Shown here one piece after another: positions 1 to 9,295 of a stretch of DNA of 64,000 nt. The position numbers and the translations under genes were made by a program. Position 1 is the stretch's first letter, and every line of letters starts with the position of its first letter. Source of the stretch: Bacillus sp. (in: firmicutes) (GTDB lineage Bacteria; Bacillota; Bacilli; Bacillales; Cytobacillaceae); contig WTKE01000108.1 of the NCBI GenBank assembly GCA_011524525.1, forward strand, positions 120,550 to 184,549, given 5' to 3'. Below the pieces are notes generated by a model. The model saw nothing but the letters and a program-made list of their open reading frames with translations, made no database searches and was not told where the DNA came from.

Positions 1-1029
1 GGTGATCACAGTGATTCCTAGACCAATTAGCGCCAATACTCGACCACCAAATTTATCAAATAATCTCCCCGTAATAGGAGACATAATCGCCATGGCGATC
101 GCACCTGGTAGGAGCATTAACCCGGCATCCATTGGAGAAATCCCACGAATCGTTTGAACATAAATAGGAATAAGGATCATCCCTGAGAATAATGCCATGT
201 TTGTTACCATGGATATAGTAGATGACAAGGCAAACATTGGGTATTTAAACACTCTAAAGTTTAGCAATGGATTGTCTTGTCTTAGTTGTTTTAAAATAAA
301 TACTACTAGCGAAATGAACCCGACCGCAATTGCGAGGTACACATGAGGACTGTCCCATCCCTTGCTTCCTGCTGAACTGAAGCCGTAAAGGATCCCACCA
401 AATCCAATACTTGATAAAACTAAAGAGAAAAAGTCTAAACGGAGATTACTCTTTTCTTTCTTATCTTTTAAAAGGAAGAACCCGATTAATACCACTACTA
501 TTGAAATAGGGGTAATAAAGTGGAAAAGCATTCTCCAATCATAGTGTTCAATAATCCATCCTGATAATGTTGGTCCAATTGCTGGGGCAAACATGATAAT
601 TAAACCAAATACCCCCATCGCTGTTCCTCTTTTTTCAATTGGGAAGCTAACGAGCATGACGTTCATAAGCAATGGCATCATTATCGCAGATCCTGATGCT
701 TGAAGCATACGTCCTGCTAAAAGAATCGGAAATACATGAGCCACACCAGCTACTAATGTACCGATCGTAAATAAACTCATTGCGACTAAAAATAAATTTC
801 GAACCGAATATTTCTGTATCAAGAAGGCAGTAGCCGGAATTAATATCCCGTTAACTAGCATAAATCCTGTAGTTAACCATTGAACCGTGGCAGCTTCTAC
901 CTCTAAATCCTTCATGATCGATGGTAAAGCAATATTTAATAAGGTGTTATTTAAAAACGTAATGAATGCCCCAATTAACAGAACTCCAATAATTCCGTAT
1001 GGCGGCCGTTTATCTTGTTTTTCAGCCAT
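1..1029 (-). CDS. DHA2-family MFS multidrug efflux transporter (C-terminus cut by window edge)
   Basis: Not in ORF track because it runs off the window. Reverse complement from ATG at 1029 reads MAEKQDKRPPYGIIGVLLINGAFITFLNNTLLNIALPSIMKDLEVEAATVQWLTTGFML..., a DHA2/EmrB-like N-terminus; RBS GGAGG upstream. Confidence 0.85.
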   Translation of the reverse strand, partial: MAEKQDKRPPYGIIGVLLIGAFITFLNNTLLNIALPSIMKDLEVEAATVQWLTTGFMLVNGILIPATAFLIQKYSVRNLFLVAMSLFTIGTLVAGVAHVFPILLAGRMLQASGSAIMMPLLMNVMLVSFPIEKRGTAMGVFGLIIMFAPAIGPTLSGWIIEHYDWRMLFHFITPISIVVVLIGFFLLKDKKEKSNLRLDFFSLVLSSIGFGGILYGFSSAGSKGWDSPHVYLAIAVGFISLVVFILKQLRQDNPLLNFRVFKYPMFALSSTISMVTNMALFSGMILIPIYVQTIRGISPMDAGLMLLPGAIAMAIMSPITGRLFDKFGGRVLALIGLGITVIT

Positions 1030-1213
1030 GTATGTTCCTCCTATACTATAAGTCCAATAAAATGTACTGCTGTTATATACTTTACATATATTATACCCTC
1101 AGTACAAAAAATGCAATAAAAAAAACGCAGCTAAATTATGGGTTTGTAACCTCCATAAAAATAAGTTAGTATACATTTATACAGTGAGTCCAAATACTAA
1201 ATCAGGTGATACG

Positions 1214-2074
1214 ATGAATGATCGGAAGCAACACGTTATCAATACAGCCCATCAGCTATTTGTTGAAAAAGGATTTCAAGCAACCTCCATTCAAGACATT
1301 TTAGATTATAGTAGTATTTCAAAAGGAACCTTTTATAATTACTTTTCTTCAAAAAACGAACTACTTATGGGTATTTTTAAAGAGATACAAAAAAAGTTTG
1401 AGCAGGAAAGAAACGAACTCTTAATAGGAAAAGACCCGTCAGATATTGAATTGTTTATTAAGCAAATGGAGCTGCAAGTGAAGACCAATCGGGCAAGTAA
1501 CCTTATACCTTTATATGAAGAAGTGTTATTTTTAAATGATTCTGAGTTAAAAAAGTTTATTAGTGATTTTCAATTGCGCATGTTACGTTGGGTATACGAA
1601 CGCTTTCATGATATTTTTGGCGAGAGCATGAAACCCTATCTTCTTGATGTTGCCATTATGTTTACAGCTATTTTCCACCATAACCTTAAGTATGAGCGAA
1701 TGGCGAATAGCTTAAAAAGCAACCCCGAACGGGTGGTAAGATACAGTGTTAATCGACTTTTGACGCTAATGAAGAATGTAGGGGAAACCGGTGAGCAACT
1801 TCTTCCACCAGAACTATTGGATGATTGGTCTCCTTCTTGTCATAAGAAAGATAAAACCTATCAAGAAAAGCTCACACTTGAAATCATGAGTCTAAAAAAA
1901 GAGAGCATGAATAAGGAAGATTCGGAGAAATATATAGAGCTGCTCGATTTTATTCTAGAGGAGCTTTTGCAACCTAGTAATAAGAGGCAATTTGTAGTGG
2001 AGAGTGCATTAACCACATTAGAGGATCACTTCGGGAAATCAAAGCTACAGCATTTACGTTCGTATCTTAATTAA
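1214..2074 (+). CDS. TetR/AcrR family transcriptional regulator
   Basis: N-terminal TetR HTH (INTAHQLFVEKGFQATSIQDILDYSSISKGTFYNYFSSKNELL); divergent from MFS pump. ORF track starts at 1184 (GTG); ATG at 1214 is more likely. Confidence 0.9.
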   Translation: MNDRKQHVINTAHQLFVEKGFQATSIQDILDYSSISKGTFYNYFSSKNELLMGIFKEIQKKFEQERNELLIGKDPSDIELFIKQMELQVKTNRASNLIPLYEEVLFLNDSELKKFISDFQLRMLRWVYERFHDIFGESMKPYLLDVAIMFTAIFHHNLKYERMANSLKSNPERVVRYSVNRLLTLMKNVGETGEQLLPPELLDDWSPSCHKKDKTYQEKLTLEIMSLKKESMNKEDSEKYIELLDFILEELLQPSNKRQFVVESALTTLEDHFGKSKLQHLRSYLN

Positions 2075-2110
2075 CAAAGCTAGCAGGTTCATTGGCCTGC
2101 TAGCTTTTGT

Positions 2111-2569
2111 TTAGGCTTTTTGTAATTGTTTTTCATCAATGAGTGTTTTTGCTGCTCGTAAGGCCAATAAATAGCTATCAAAACCAAAGCCGCAAATCTG
2201 TCCTTTGGCAATATCCGCAAATACGGAGTGGTGTCTAAACTCATCTCTGGCATGAATATTTGACATATGCATTTCAATAAATGGTACTTCTAAAACATCC
2301 AATGCATCGCGAATGCCATAGCTATAATGAGTCCATGCTCCTGCATTAATAATGACTACATCTACTTGATCCCGATAGGCTTGATGAATTCGATCGACCA
2401 TATCCCCTTCAGAATTCGTTTGGAACGTTTCAAGAGCCAAGTCTAACTCTTCTGCCAATTCTTCCATATTTGCGTTAATTTCATCTAATGTGATGGTTCC
2501 GTACATCTTTGGGTTTCTTTTTCCAAACATATTGTGATTTACACCATGTAGCATAAGTACTTTTTTCAT
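2111..2569 (-). CDS. aroQ: Type II 3-dehydroquinate dehydratase-like protein
   Basis: AroQ-like motifs: YGTITLDEI, QTNSEGDMVDRIHQA, INAGAWTHYSYGIRDAL, EMHMSNIHARDEFRHHS. Divergent first loop (LHGVNHNMFG). Start set at MKKVLML. Confidence 0.75.
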   Translation of the reverse strand: MKKVLMLHGVNHNMFGKRNPKMYGTITLDEINANMEELAEELDLALETFQTNSEGDMVDRIHQAYRDQVDVVIINAGAWTHYSYGIRDALDVLEVPFIEMHMSNIHARDEFRHHSVFADIAKGQICGFGFDSYLLALRAAKTLIDEKQLQKA

Positions 2570-2715
2570 ATCAAATTCCCTCTTCCTTTTGCTCATTATT
2601 TCACAAACTTCTTTATATGAATAGTTTAAAACAGACCATCCATAAATACCAATTGGAATTTTTATAAGATCTATAGGTCTACCCTATACATAAGAGCAAA
2701 AGAAGATTTTTCACA

Positions 2716-3603
2716 TTAAGCCTTAAGTGAATTTTTTTCGATAAACCCTTTAAACTTTTCCACAACAGGTGATAGGTAACGATTTTTCACACTCGCCATG
2801 TAGATAATCTGTTCTGGAAGTGGGTCCTGAAAAGGTAGTACTTTAATGTCAAACAGGTCTAGAGTGGAGGATCTTGGAAGGATACCCACGCCTTGTTTGG
2901 CTGCCACTAAGCCCAATAATGCGGTATCCTCTGCTACTTCACAAGAAATATATGGAGTAATCCCAGCATTTATAAACAATTGATCGATTACGGGACGAAA
3001 TAGACTTTTCTTGTTGAAACAAACGAATTTTTCCTCAGCAATATCTTTTAATTCTACTAAAGCTTTTGATGCTAATGGGTGATCTTTATGAGTGATTAAT
3101 ACAATATCTCTCTTTAATAATGGAATAAAATCAATCTCTGGTTCATGTTCGGCATACGTACAAAAAGCTAGGTCATAATTTTCTTCCTTTAAGCCTTGAA
3201 TGATACTCTGTGTCGTTCCTTGAATACAAGAAAACGTCACTTGTCCCCCCTCATTCGCCTCCACAAAGGACTGAATTATCGATGGGACAAAATCGGCGCC
3301 TAAGGAGAAAATGAATGCTAAGTCAATAATACCCGTATTAGCATTGGTGAGCTTTTGAAGATTCCTTTCACCCTTTTCAAGCTCCTCTAATCCGTTCTCC
3401 ACATAGGTTAGAAAATAATGGCCGTACTTGGTCAGCTTTATATTTCGACCAACCTTTTCAAATAACTTGATACTTAATTCTTTTTCAAGCTCGCCTATTG
3501 CCTGACTAAGACTTGGTTGTGTGATATATAGCTGCGCGGCTGCTTTTGTATAATGCTGTGTTTTGGCTAACACTCGAAAATATTGTAAATGTTTCAGGTT
3601 CAT
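2716..3603 (-). CDS. LysR family transcriptional regulator
   Basis: MNLKHLQYFRVLAKTQHYTKAAAQLYITQPSLSQAIGELEKELSIKLFEK, LysR HTH; GGAGGT RBS before ATG at 3603. Confidence 0.9.
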   Translation of the reverse strand: MNLKHLQYFRVLAKTQHYTKAAAQLYITQPSLSQAIGELEKELSIKLFEKVGRNIKLTKYGHYFLTYVENGLEELEKGERNLQKLTNANTGIIDLAFIFSLGADFVPSIIQSFVEANEGGQVTFSCIQGTTQSIIQGLKEENYDLAFCTYAEHEPEIDFIPLLKRDIVLITHKDHPLASKALVELKDIAEEKFVCFNKKSLFRPVIDQLFINAGITPYISCEVAEDTALLGLVAAKQGVGILPRSSTLDLFDIKVLPFQDPLPEQIIYMASVKNRYLSPVVEKFKGFIEKNSLKA

Positions 3604-3749
3604 AACAGAGTACCTCCTGTTTCCAATCTTTAACAAGGCTCTTTTCTCGTTAAAATCGGCTTTAAGATTTTAACAACCTTTTTACGAAAACAGCTTAAAC
3701 AAAGTATATGATGTTTTTTGAACAAGAAAAAGAACTGAATATGAACAAA

Positions 3750-3772
3750 AAAGCACTCTTTCACGAGTGCTT
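3750..3772 (-). terminator. Intrinsic terminator after the 3784-4653 gene
   Basis: Stem AAGCACTC/GAGTGCTT with T-tract on minus strand. Confidence 0.7.
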
Positions 3773-3783
3773 TCTTTCGTTCT

Positions 3784-4653
3784 TTATGGGTTCATCGTTT
3801 TCCAGCTGCCCACATGGTGGATAGCTATCCCTTTATATCCAAGGGTTGATCCGTAATGGGAGGCAACAGAAGCAAGCTGTGCGTTCATGTATGCTTCTCC
3901 TTCTTCAAAAAAGGAAATCATATCTCCTTCGTCTGTTGCACCTGTTTCTACCCCGATTACTAATGCTTTATTGTGTTTTCCAGCAAAGGCTACTTCATTT
4001 TTAACGATTTCAATGATGGCAGGTGCAGTGTCTCTGTAAGCCATGATTGTTACGCTATTTGTTTTAGTAATAACCCACTCTGCTAGATTTCCTTTACCAT
4101 ACGTATTGTTATAAGAAACTTCATCAAACCAGAATGGCAGGTCCGCTTCAAGAGGCAATTTTAATCCTGCAGCAGAGGTATTCGCTTTTGTTATCAGTTC
4201 TTGATAACTTTTGACAGTTGCCGCTCTATTCGTATTCCAACCGCTATATAAGTAAGGCTCTACATCTAAATGAATACCCGTGAATTTTTGCGAAGTGGTT
4301 GATCCTGCTTGATAAGTTTTTAACCAGTTCATTAACGCATCTTGATTTCGATACCCTTTTGGAGCTACCCAGCTTGGTGCTCCGTCAAGAGCATATACTT
4401 TTATTCCTTTTACCGATGCCTTTGTAATAAAGCTACGGTATACATTCATTGGAATATCACGATCTATTTGTACATAGACTTTGTTGATTTGCTTTTGTTC
4501 AAGAAAGCTTAGAGTTCCTGTTTCATTGCTCACAATGTCCCACGGATTCCAAAGCCATGTGGAGCGATCTACCGTAGATGCACTCATTTTTGATCCCAAG
4601 CCTCCCATTGAAAAAAGCAACACAATAATCATTGATACAACGATCTTTTTCAT
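3784..4653 (-). CDS. Secreted protein with glycoside-hydrolase-like TIM-barrel features, downstream of a c-di-GMP-I riboswitch
   Basis: Signal peptide MKKIVVSMIIVLLFSMGGLGSKMSAS; barrel-like strand motifs (GIHLDVEPYLYSGW, VTIMAYRD); RBS GGGGGAACGTAAAATG. Confidence 0.65.
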   Translation of the reverse strand: MKKIVVSMIIVLLFSMGGLGSKMSASTVDRSTWLWNPWDIVSNETGTLSFLEQKQINKVYVQIDRDIPMNVYRSFITKASVKGIKVYALDGAPSWVAPKGYRNQDALMNWLKTYQAGSTTSQKFTGIHLDVEPYLYSGWNTNRAATVKSYQELITKANTSAAGLKLPLEADLPFWFDEVSYNNTYGKGNLAEWVITKTNSVTIMAYRDTAPAIIEIVKNEVAFAGKHNKALVIGVETGATDEGDMISFFEEGEAYMNAQLASVASHYGSTLGYKGIAIHHVGSWKTMNP

Positions 4654-4696
4654 TTTACGTTCCCCCATTCTGCAAGCCGAGGCTCACAAAATGAGA

Positions 4697-4782
4697 CCTG
4701 GCAACCTGACGACCATTCGCTTTTAACAAGCGATTAGGCTCACGGCTTTGCGTCCTTCCCTTTCGGAGAAGTTTGCCTTTTA
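4697..4782 (-). ncRNA. c-di-GMP-I (GEMM) riboswitch
   Basis: Reverse complement reads AAAGGCAAACTTCTCCGAAAGGGAAGGACGCAAAGCCGTGAGCCTAATCGCTTGTTAAAAGCGAATGGTCGTCAGGTTGCC, matching the GEMM-I core (GGCAAAC...GAAAG...GGACGCAAAGCC...GCCTAA...CAGGTTGCC). Confidence 0.9.
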
Positions 4783-4834
4783 CAGTTTTTCTTTTATTAT
4801 ACTTTATTCGGGTAGACTTTTGCCTCAGGTACTT

Positions 4835-5605
4835 TTACCCAATCAGCAATTTTCTTAATTTTTTTATTATAAAGAAAGATAGAACTCCAATTAAGGCTAT
4901 ATACATCTCAATGATCCATAAGCTCTTGATGTATCCAGTTTGGTAGAAAGCTAACGGAAAATCAATAGCGGCATGAGCGACAATAGCGAGCAAAACATAT
5001 TGGAATTTCTTTTTGATGACAGCCAATAACACTAGTAATGTAAAAGCAATTTGCATAAAGAGGGCGAAGAACCGCTCTGGTATTGCCCATAAATAATGAG
5101 AAACTCCCTGATTTAATAATGTTTCTTTGATTGTTGTTGCCTGTTCACCTGGAAGACTAGCTCCGATAGATGAATCAAATGTACCTGCATTGATCATCGT
5201 TGCAAAGATAAGAAATGGTACCACCGTTGAAAGAGCAATTACCACGGCTTCAATGCCACCCCAGCCTACTCCAAAGGAAAGACCACCTTTGTAATCTTGG
5301 TATTTTTTTAACAGCCAAATAAATAGGAAATAGCGTCCCAATTCCTCAAAAGTTCCTGCAGCCAAACCGCCATATAAGCCAAATAACCATGGATGTTCCG
5401 CATAGTTTGGAAAACTGGTTATGACAACCACATGAAGAAGTTTCTCTAGTACTTGAGTGATAATCACAAAACCGATACTACCTATTATTAACGGCTTGAG
5501 AGAAATCCCTACCTGTTTTTTTGTTATTAGAATGGCACTAACAAATAGAAGAATGGAAAATATAATAACGGCGACCATGCTCAAGATCGTTGCATTGTTT
5601 ATCAT
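4835..5605 (-). CDS. YhfC-type intramembrane protease family membrane protein
   Basis: Polytopic membrane protein with FEELGRYFLFIWLLKKY and GWGGIEA motifs typical of the YhfC family. Confidence 0.7.
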   Translation of the reverse strand: MINNATILSMVAVIIFSILLFVSAILITKKQVGISLKPLIIGSIGFVIITQVLEKLLHVVVITSFPNYAEHPWLFGLYGGLAAGTFEELGRYFLFIWLLKKYQDYKGGLSFGVGWGGIEAVVIALSTVVPFLIFATMINAGTFDSSIGASLPGEQATTIKETLLNQGVSHYLWAIPERFFALFMQIAFTLLVLLAVIKKKFQYVLLAIVAHAAIDFPLAFYQTGYIKSLWIIEMYIALIGVLSFFIIKKLRKLLIG

Positions 5606-5625
5606 GGTAAATCCCCCTTGTTCTT

Positions 5626-5651
5626 TATTATCATTATTAATAATGATAATA
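5626..5651. promoter_or_regulatory. Perfect 26-bp palindrome in the promoter region of the YhfC-like gene
   Basis: TATTATCATTATTAATAATGATAATA equals its own reverse complement; about 20 bp upstream of the start codon. Confidence 0.75.
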
Positions 5652-5704
5652 TTAAAGTATGAGGATTATTCTGTCAATGGGTTTTGTTCTTTTTTTCCAA
5701 ATTT

Positions 5705-5728
5705 AAAAAGCACCTCTAGGAAGTGCTT
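5705..5728 (-). terminator. Terminator overlapping the stop codon of the DEAD-box helicase gene
   Basis: AAGCACTTCCTAGAGGTGCTTTTT on minus strand. Confidence 0.6.
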
Positions 5729-7163
5729 ATTTTCTTGCTACATGAACCTTTAATTGTTTCCCTTTTACCGTTGTATGTTTCATCTCGGACAACACCTGTG
5801 TCCCTTTGCCATTTAGGATTTCTACATAAGAAGTCGTGTCAAGAATCGTGATTATTCCGATATCCTCTGCAGATACACCCTCAATTTTACAAATGGTTCC
5901 GACAAAATCCACGGCGCGCAGCTTCTTTTTTTTGCCACCATTAAAATAGAGCTTGGTGATATCCTTATTGAGTTCTTCACTCTTTAATTGCTTAATCTCC
6001 GGCTCTGAACCAATCTTCTCTTCAAAGGCAGATCGTAATCTCTCCACCTGCCCCGAAGCAGGTTTCTCCTTCTGTGGAATTGGAAAACCGATCAGCTCTT
6101 CAATCTCCTCTAACAATCGTTTTTCTCTTTCTGCCACAAAAGTAGTTGCCTTTCCTTTCATCCCTGCACGGCCGGTTCTTCCAGTACGATGCACATAGCT
6201 CTCTTTTTCATATGGGATATCAAAGTTAATCACGAGTGAAATATTTTCGATATCAATCCCACGAGCGGCGACATCGGTTGCGATTAGGTAGCGAAACTCT
6301 CCCCGTTTAAATTCACTCATTACATCTAGGCGATCTTCCTGAATCATTCCACCATGTATTTTATCGCAATCATATCCAAGCTCTGTCAGATGATCGACTA
6401 CCATGTCCACACGGTCCTTTGTCCGGCAAAAAATGATACAGCTATCCGGGTTTTCAATGATCGTTACGTTTTGCAATAATTGAAGCTTTTCCTGTTCTTC
6501 CACCCAAAATAAGGAATGCTCAATTAACCCTACTGAACTACTGGAAGATTCAATTTCTACCTCTACAGGTGATAGCAAATAGTTTTGGGCTAGCTTTTTT
6601 ACGGTATCAGGCAGAGTGGCTGAAAAGAGCATGGTTACTCGATTTTTTGGCATTTCTTCAATAATGGCTTCCACTTGTTCGATAAAGCCCATGTTTAGCA
6701 TTTCATCCGCTTCATCGATCACTAGGTATCGGACACGATCTAACACAAGGGTGCCTTTTTGAATATGATCCAGCAGTCGACCTGGTGTCCCTACAACGAC
6801 ATGAGTCTTTTGCTTGAGTTTCGTTTTTTGATACATAAAGGATTGCTTTCCATATACCTCTACTGCATTGATTCGTTTTAAGCGGCCGATATTTATAAAG
6901 TCTTCTTTGATCTGTACGGCTAACTCACGAGTAGGGGTAAGTACTAAAGCTTGCGGTTTATTTTCTGTCCAATCGATCATTTCACAAATCGGAATGGCAA
7001 AGGATGCTGTTTTTCCACTTCCTGTACGTGACTTTACGACCACATCGCGATTCTCTAGGACAAGCGGAATGACCTTTTTTTGAACTTCAGTTGGATGTTG
7101 ATATTGTAAGCTCGCTAAAGTACTTAATATTTCTTCACTTAAGGTGAAATCTGTAAAATCCAT
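5727..7163 (-). CDS. dbpA: DEAD-box ATP-dependent RNA helicase, DbpA/YxiN-like
   Basis: [38 protein letters not shown]-terminal DbpA-type RNA-binding domain ([27 protein letters not shown]). Start at MDFTDF is preferred; the ORF track extension ([11 protein letters not shown]...) reads into a repeat. Confidence 0.9.
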   Translation of the reverse strand: MDFTDFTLSEEILSTLASLQYQHPTEVQKKVIPLVLENRDVVVKSRTGSGKTASFAIPICEMIDWTENKPQALVLTPTRELAVQIKEDFINIGRLKRINAVEVYGKQSFMYQKTKLKQKTHVVVGTPGRLLDHIQKGTLVLDRVRYLVIDEADEMLNMGFIEQVEAIIEEMPKNRVTMLFSATLPDTVKKLAQNYLLSPVEVEIESSSSSVGLIEHSLFWVEEQEKLQLLQNVTIIENPDSCIIFCRTKDRVDMVVDHLTELGYDCDKIHGGMIQEDRLDVMSEFKRGEFRYLIATDVAARGIDIENISLVINFDIPYEKESYVHRTGRTGRAGMKGKATTFVAEREKRLLEEIEELIGFPIPQKEKPASGQVERLRSAFEEKIGSEPEIKQLKSEELNKDITKLYFNGGKKKKLRAVDFVGTICKIEGVSAEDIGIITILDTTSYVEILNGKGTQVLSEMKHTTVKGKQLKVHVARK

Positions 7164-7205
7164 CGTGCAGCCTCTTTTCCAAATTCTATAATTCGATGTC
7201 AAATG

Positions 7206-7311
7206 GGTGTCTGTCACCCTTCGTGGACACTTTTACCTGTTTTGTCCACGGGCGGTGTCTGTCACCCTTCGTGGACACTTTTGCCTGTTTTGTCCGCGTG
7301 GGGTGGACATA
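7206..7311. repeat. Two tandem ~48-bp repeats (GGTGTCTGTCACCCTTCGTGGACACTTTT[A/G]CCTGTTTTGTCC)
   Basis: Copies begin at 7206 and 7254; a third related copy lies at 8592-8648. Confidence 0.85.
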
Positions 7312-7334
7312 CATTCCTCTTTTCTATATTTTAG

Positions 7335-8537
7335 TTAATTAACCTGACTAAGCCTGTTATTTTCCAACCCGTCTGAAGATAACAAGCCTCGACTGACACC
7401 ATTTCTTCCATTTCTTTTTGCCTCATAGAGAGCTTGATCACAGGCCACATACATGGTCTCTAGCTCTGTCTCTATAGTAGGAACAATAGTTAGTATACCC
7501 ATACTAACCGTATATGAAAGCTCCCATTCAGTCAAAGACTCCTTCTCTATCCCATTACAAATTTCCCGTGCTAATTTCATGGATTGTTCCTCATCTGTTT
7601 CTGGTAGAAGAATCGCAAATTCGTCGCCACCAAAACGACTAAAATAATGGTCCTCGCTGATATACTCCCGGATCTTCCTGCTCAATTCACGCAGCACCTG
7701 ATCCCCTACATCATGTCCATACCTATCATTAATCTTCTTAAAATAATCAATATCAAACAATATAAGAGAAATAGGCCTATTATTCTTAGAACATGCCAAT
7801 AAACACTTCTTCGCTTCTGAAAAAAATACTCTTCGATTCAACGCTCCTGTTAAGTCATCATAACTGGCTAATCGAATAAGCTCTTGATCTGCTTGTTCTT
7901 TTAATATGAGGATAAATCCTGTGTTTCCAATCAGCATCACAAGATAAAGCCCTATGAAAGAAAGAGTTTGGAAAAAACCTGGAGTAAAAAAGCTCCATGT
8001 ATGAGTCGAAAATAGCGTAACAATCCCTCTACCACACAAGGCCACAGCTAAAAATAAGTAAAACACTCCTAATATCCTTCTTAATCGTGAGGGTTTGTAT
8101 TTATACACTAAATGATAGACAGGTAGAATCATAAGTATAGCGGTACCAAAGGAAGCAACAGCAATTCGGTTGCTTTCTACATTAAAAAATAAAATCGCTA
8201 AGTGAAAAGTAACTATGTTTATGATGGTCATGATTAAATACGCTATTTTTATACGTTTTGTTAACACGTTCAACAGTCTTAGAATTGCCATCATCTCAAA
8301 CGAAGTTCCTAAAAACAGTAAAGTGTTCGAAACCGAGATGGTGAACACATCTGAGATGCCACCCCGTAAGGTTAATAATGTCCAGGAAAGCGCCTGTACA
8401 CATTTGGCCAAGAAAAAAGTAGTAACCGTCTTATCTGTTCGATGGTCTCGCCAGTAAGCACTAATCAAGAACACAGTAAAAACATGCCCCGTAACCAAAA
8501 TCACAAAAATTGTTTTCATATCAAGAGAAAAGCCCAT
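7335..8537 (-). CDS. Membrane-anchored GGDEF-domain diguanylate cyclase
   Basis: N-terminal multi-TM region followed by LTGALNRRVFF...FDIDYFKKINDRYGHDVGDQVL...FSRFGGDEFAILLPETD. Confidence 0.92.
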   Translation of the reverse strand: MGFSLDMKTIFVILVTGHVFTVFLISAYWRDHRTDKTVTTFFLAKCVQALSWTLLTLRGGISDVFTISVSNTLLFLGTSFEMMAILRLLNVLTKRIKIAYLIMTIINIVTFHLAILFFNVESNRIAVASFGTAILMILPVYHLVYKYKPSRLRRILGVFYLFLAVALCGRGIVTLFSTHTWSFFTPGFFQTLSFIGLYLVMLIGNTGFILILKEQADQELIRLASYDDLTGALNRRVFFSEAKKCLLACSKNNRPISLILFDIDYFKKINDRYGHDVGDQVLRELSRKIREYISEDHYFSRFGGDEFAILLPETDEEQSMKLAREICNGIEKESLTEWELSYTVSMGILTIVPTIETELETMYVACDQALYEAKRNGRNGVSRGLLSSDGLENNRLSQVN

Positions 8538-8591
8538 TATGTATCACGCACCTGAACAAATAATCTACCGTTATATACTACTACAATTTGT

Positions 8592-8648
8592 GGTGTCTGA
8601 CACCCTTCGTGGACAAAATTAGAGGTTTTGTCCGTCTGGGGTGGACAC
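8592..8648. repeat. Third copy of the GTGTCTGACACCC-type repeat
   Basis: ggtgtctgacacccttcgtggacaaaattagaggttttgtccgtctggggtggacac; internal inverted repeat GGACAAAA/TTTTGTCC. Confidence 0.8.
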
Positions 8649-8731
8649 TCACTATAATTCTTTACGGCTCGGCCATTGTATAGAAACCAAGGTAGGACAG
8701 GGCTATATCGCGATTGAAGAGGGTCCCTACA

Positions 8732-9112
8732 ATGATTAAAGAATTCGTCATGGAGCGCCGTAGTTGGATTTTCTTTTACTTCTTCATCCATCTCTTAATG
8801 GTATTTGTGGCTTTTCTTGATTCTGCGATTCCGTTCAAACCCATTTTATACATTGTCTTTCTATCCTTTCTCCTATTCTCAATCTTCCTTTTCATCAGAT
8901 ATCAAAAGGAGACCCGTTTTTCAAAGGATTTGATGAGTGGGAGAACAATCTAGATCTTTCTCAGATCCCCCAAGCAGAAACCCCCTTTGAGACGATCATA
9001 GAAAAAAGCACCTATCAACAAACCGAATTGCTTAGAAATCAGTTCAATCAACATCAACTCAACTAGAAGATGAGAAGGACCAGCTGTTAGCTTGGAAATC
9101 CACATTAAGTGA
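8732..9112 (+). pseudogene. Decayed BceS-type sensor histidine kinase N-terminus
   Basis: Frame 1: MIKEFVMERRSWIFFYFFIHLLMVFVAFLDSAIPFKPILYIVFLSFLLFSIFLFIRYQKETRFSKD. After a frameshift near 8930: DEWENNLDLSQIPQAETPFETIIEKSTYQQTELLRNQFNQHQLN*. In another frame: LEDEKDQLLAWKS. HATPase region absent. Confidence 0.75.
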
Positions 9113-9249
9113 TCTCTAGTGTGACTTTTTTGTTTTGGACTATCTTATTTAATATAATTTTCACCTAACATTATTCTTTCTTTCCTAATCTTTATACTTA
9201 TAGCTGGTATACTTTAAGTACAATTTTTCACAATCTCCCTATTTATACA

Positions 9250-9281
9250 TGAAAAAAGCGATGCCTTTTTAGTATCGCTTC
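9250..9281 (-). terminator. Intrinsic terminator
   Basis: AAGCGATACTAAAAAGGCATCGCTTTTTT on minus strand after the 9296 gene. Confidence 0.65.
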
Positions 9282-9295
9282 AAATAGCTTACTGT

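Noticed and set aside
2089-2277. ORF 2089-2277 (-)
   Set aside because: Alternate frame inside the AroQ-like gene.
7164-7217. N-terminal extension of the helicase ([18 protein letters not shown])
   Set aside because: Derived from the GTGTCTGTCACCC repeat; ATG at 7163 has an RBS and matches the normal DEAD-box start.
8537-8791. ORF 8537-8791 (-)
   Set aside because: Composed of the GTGTCTGACACC repeat and antisense of the decayed kinase; no coding signature.
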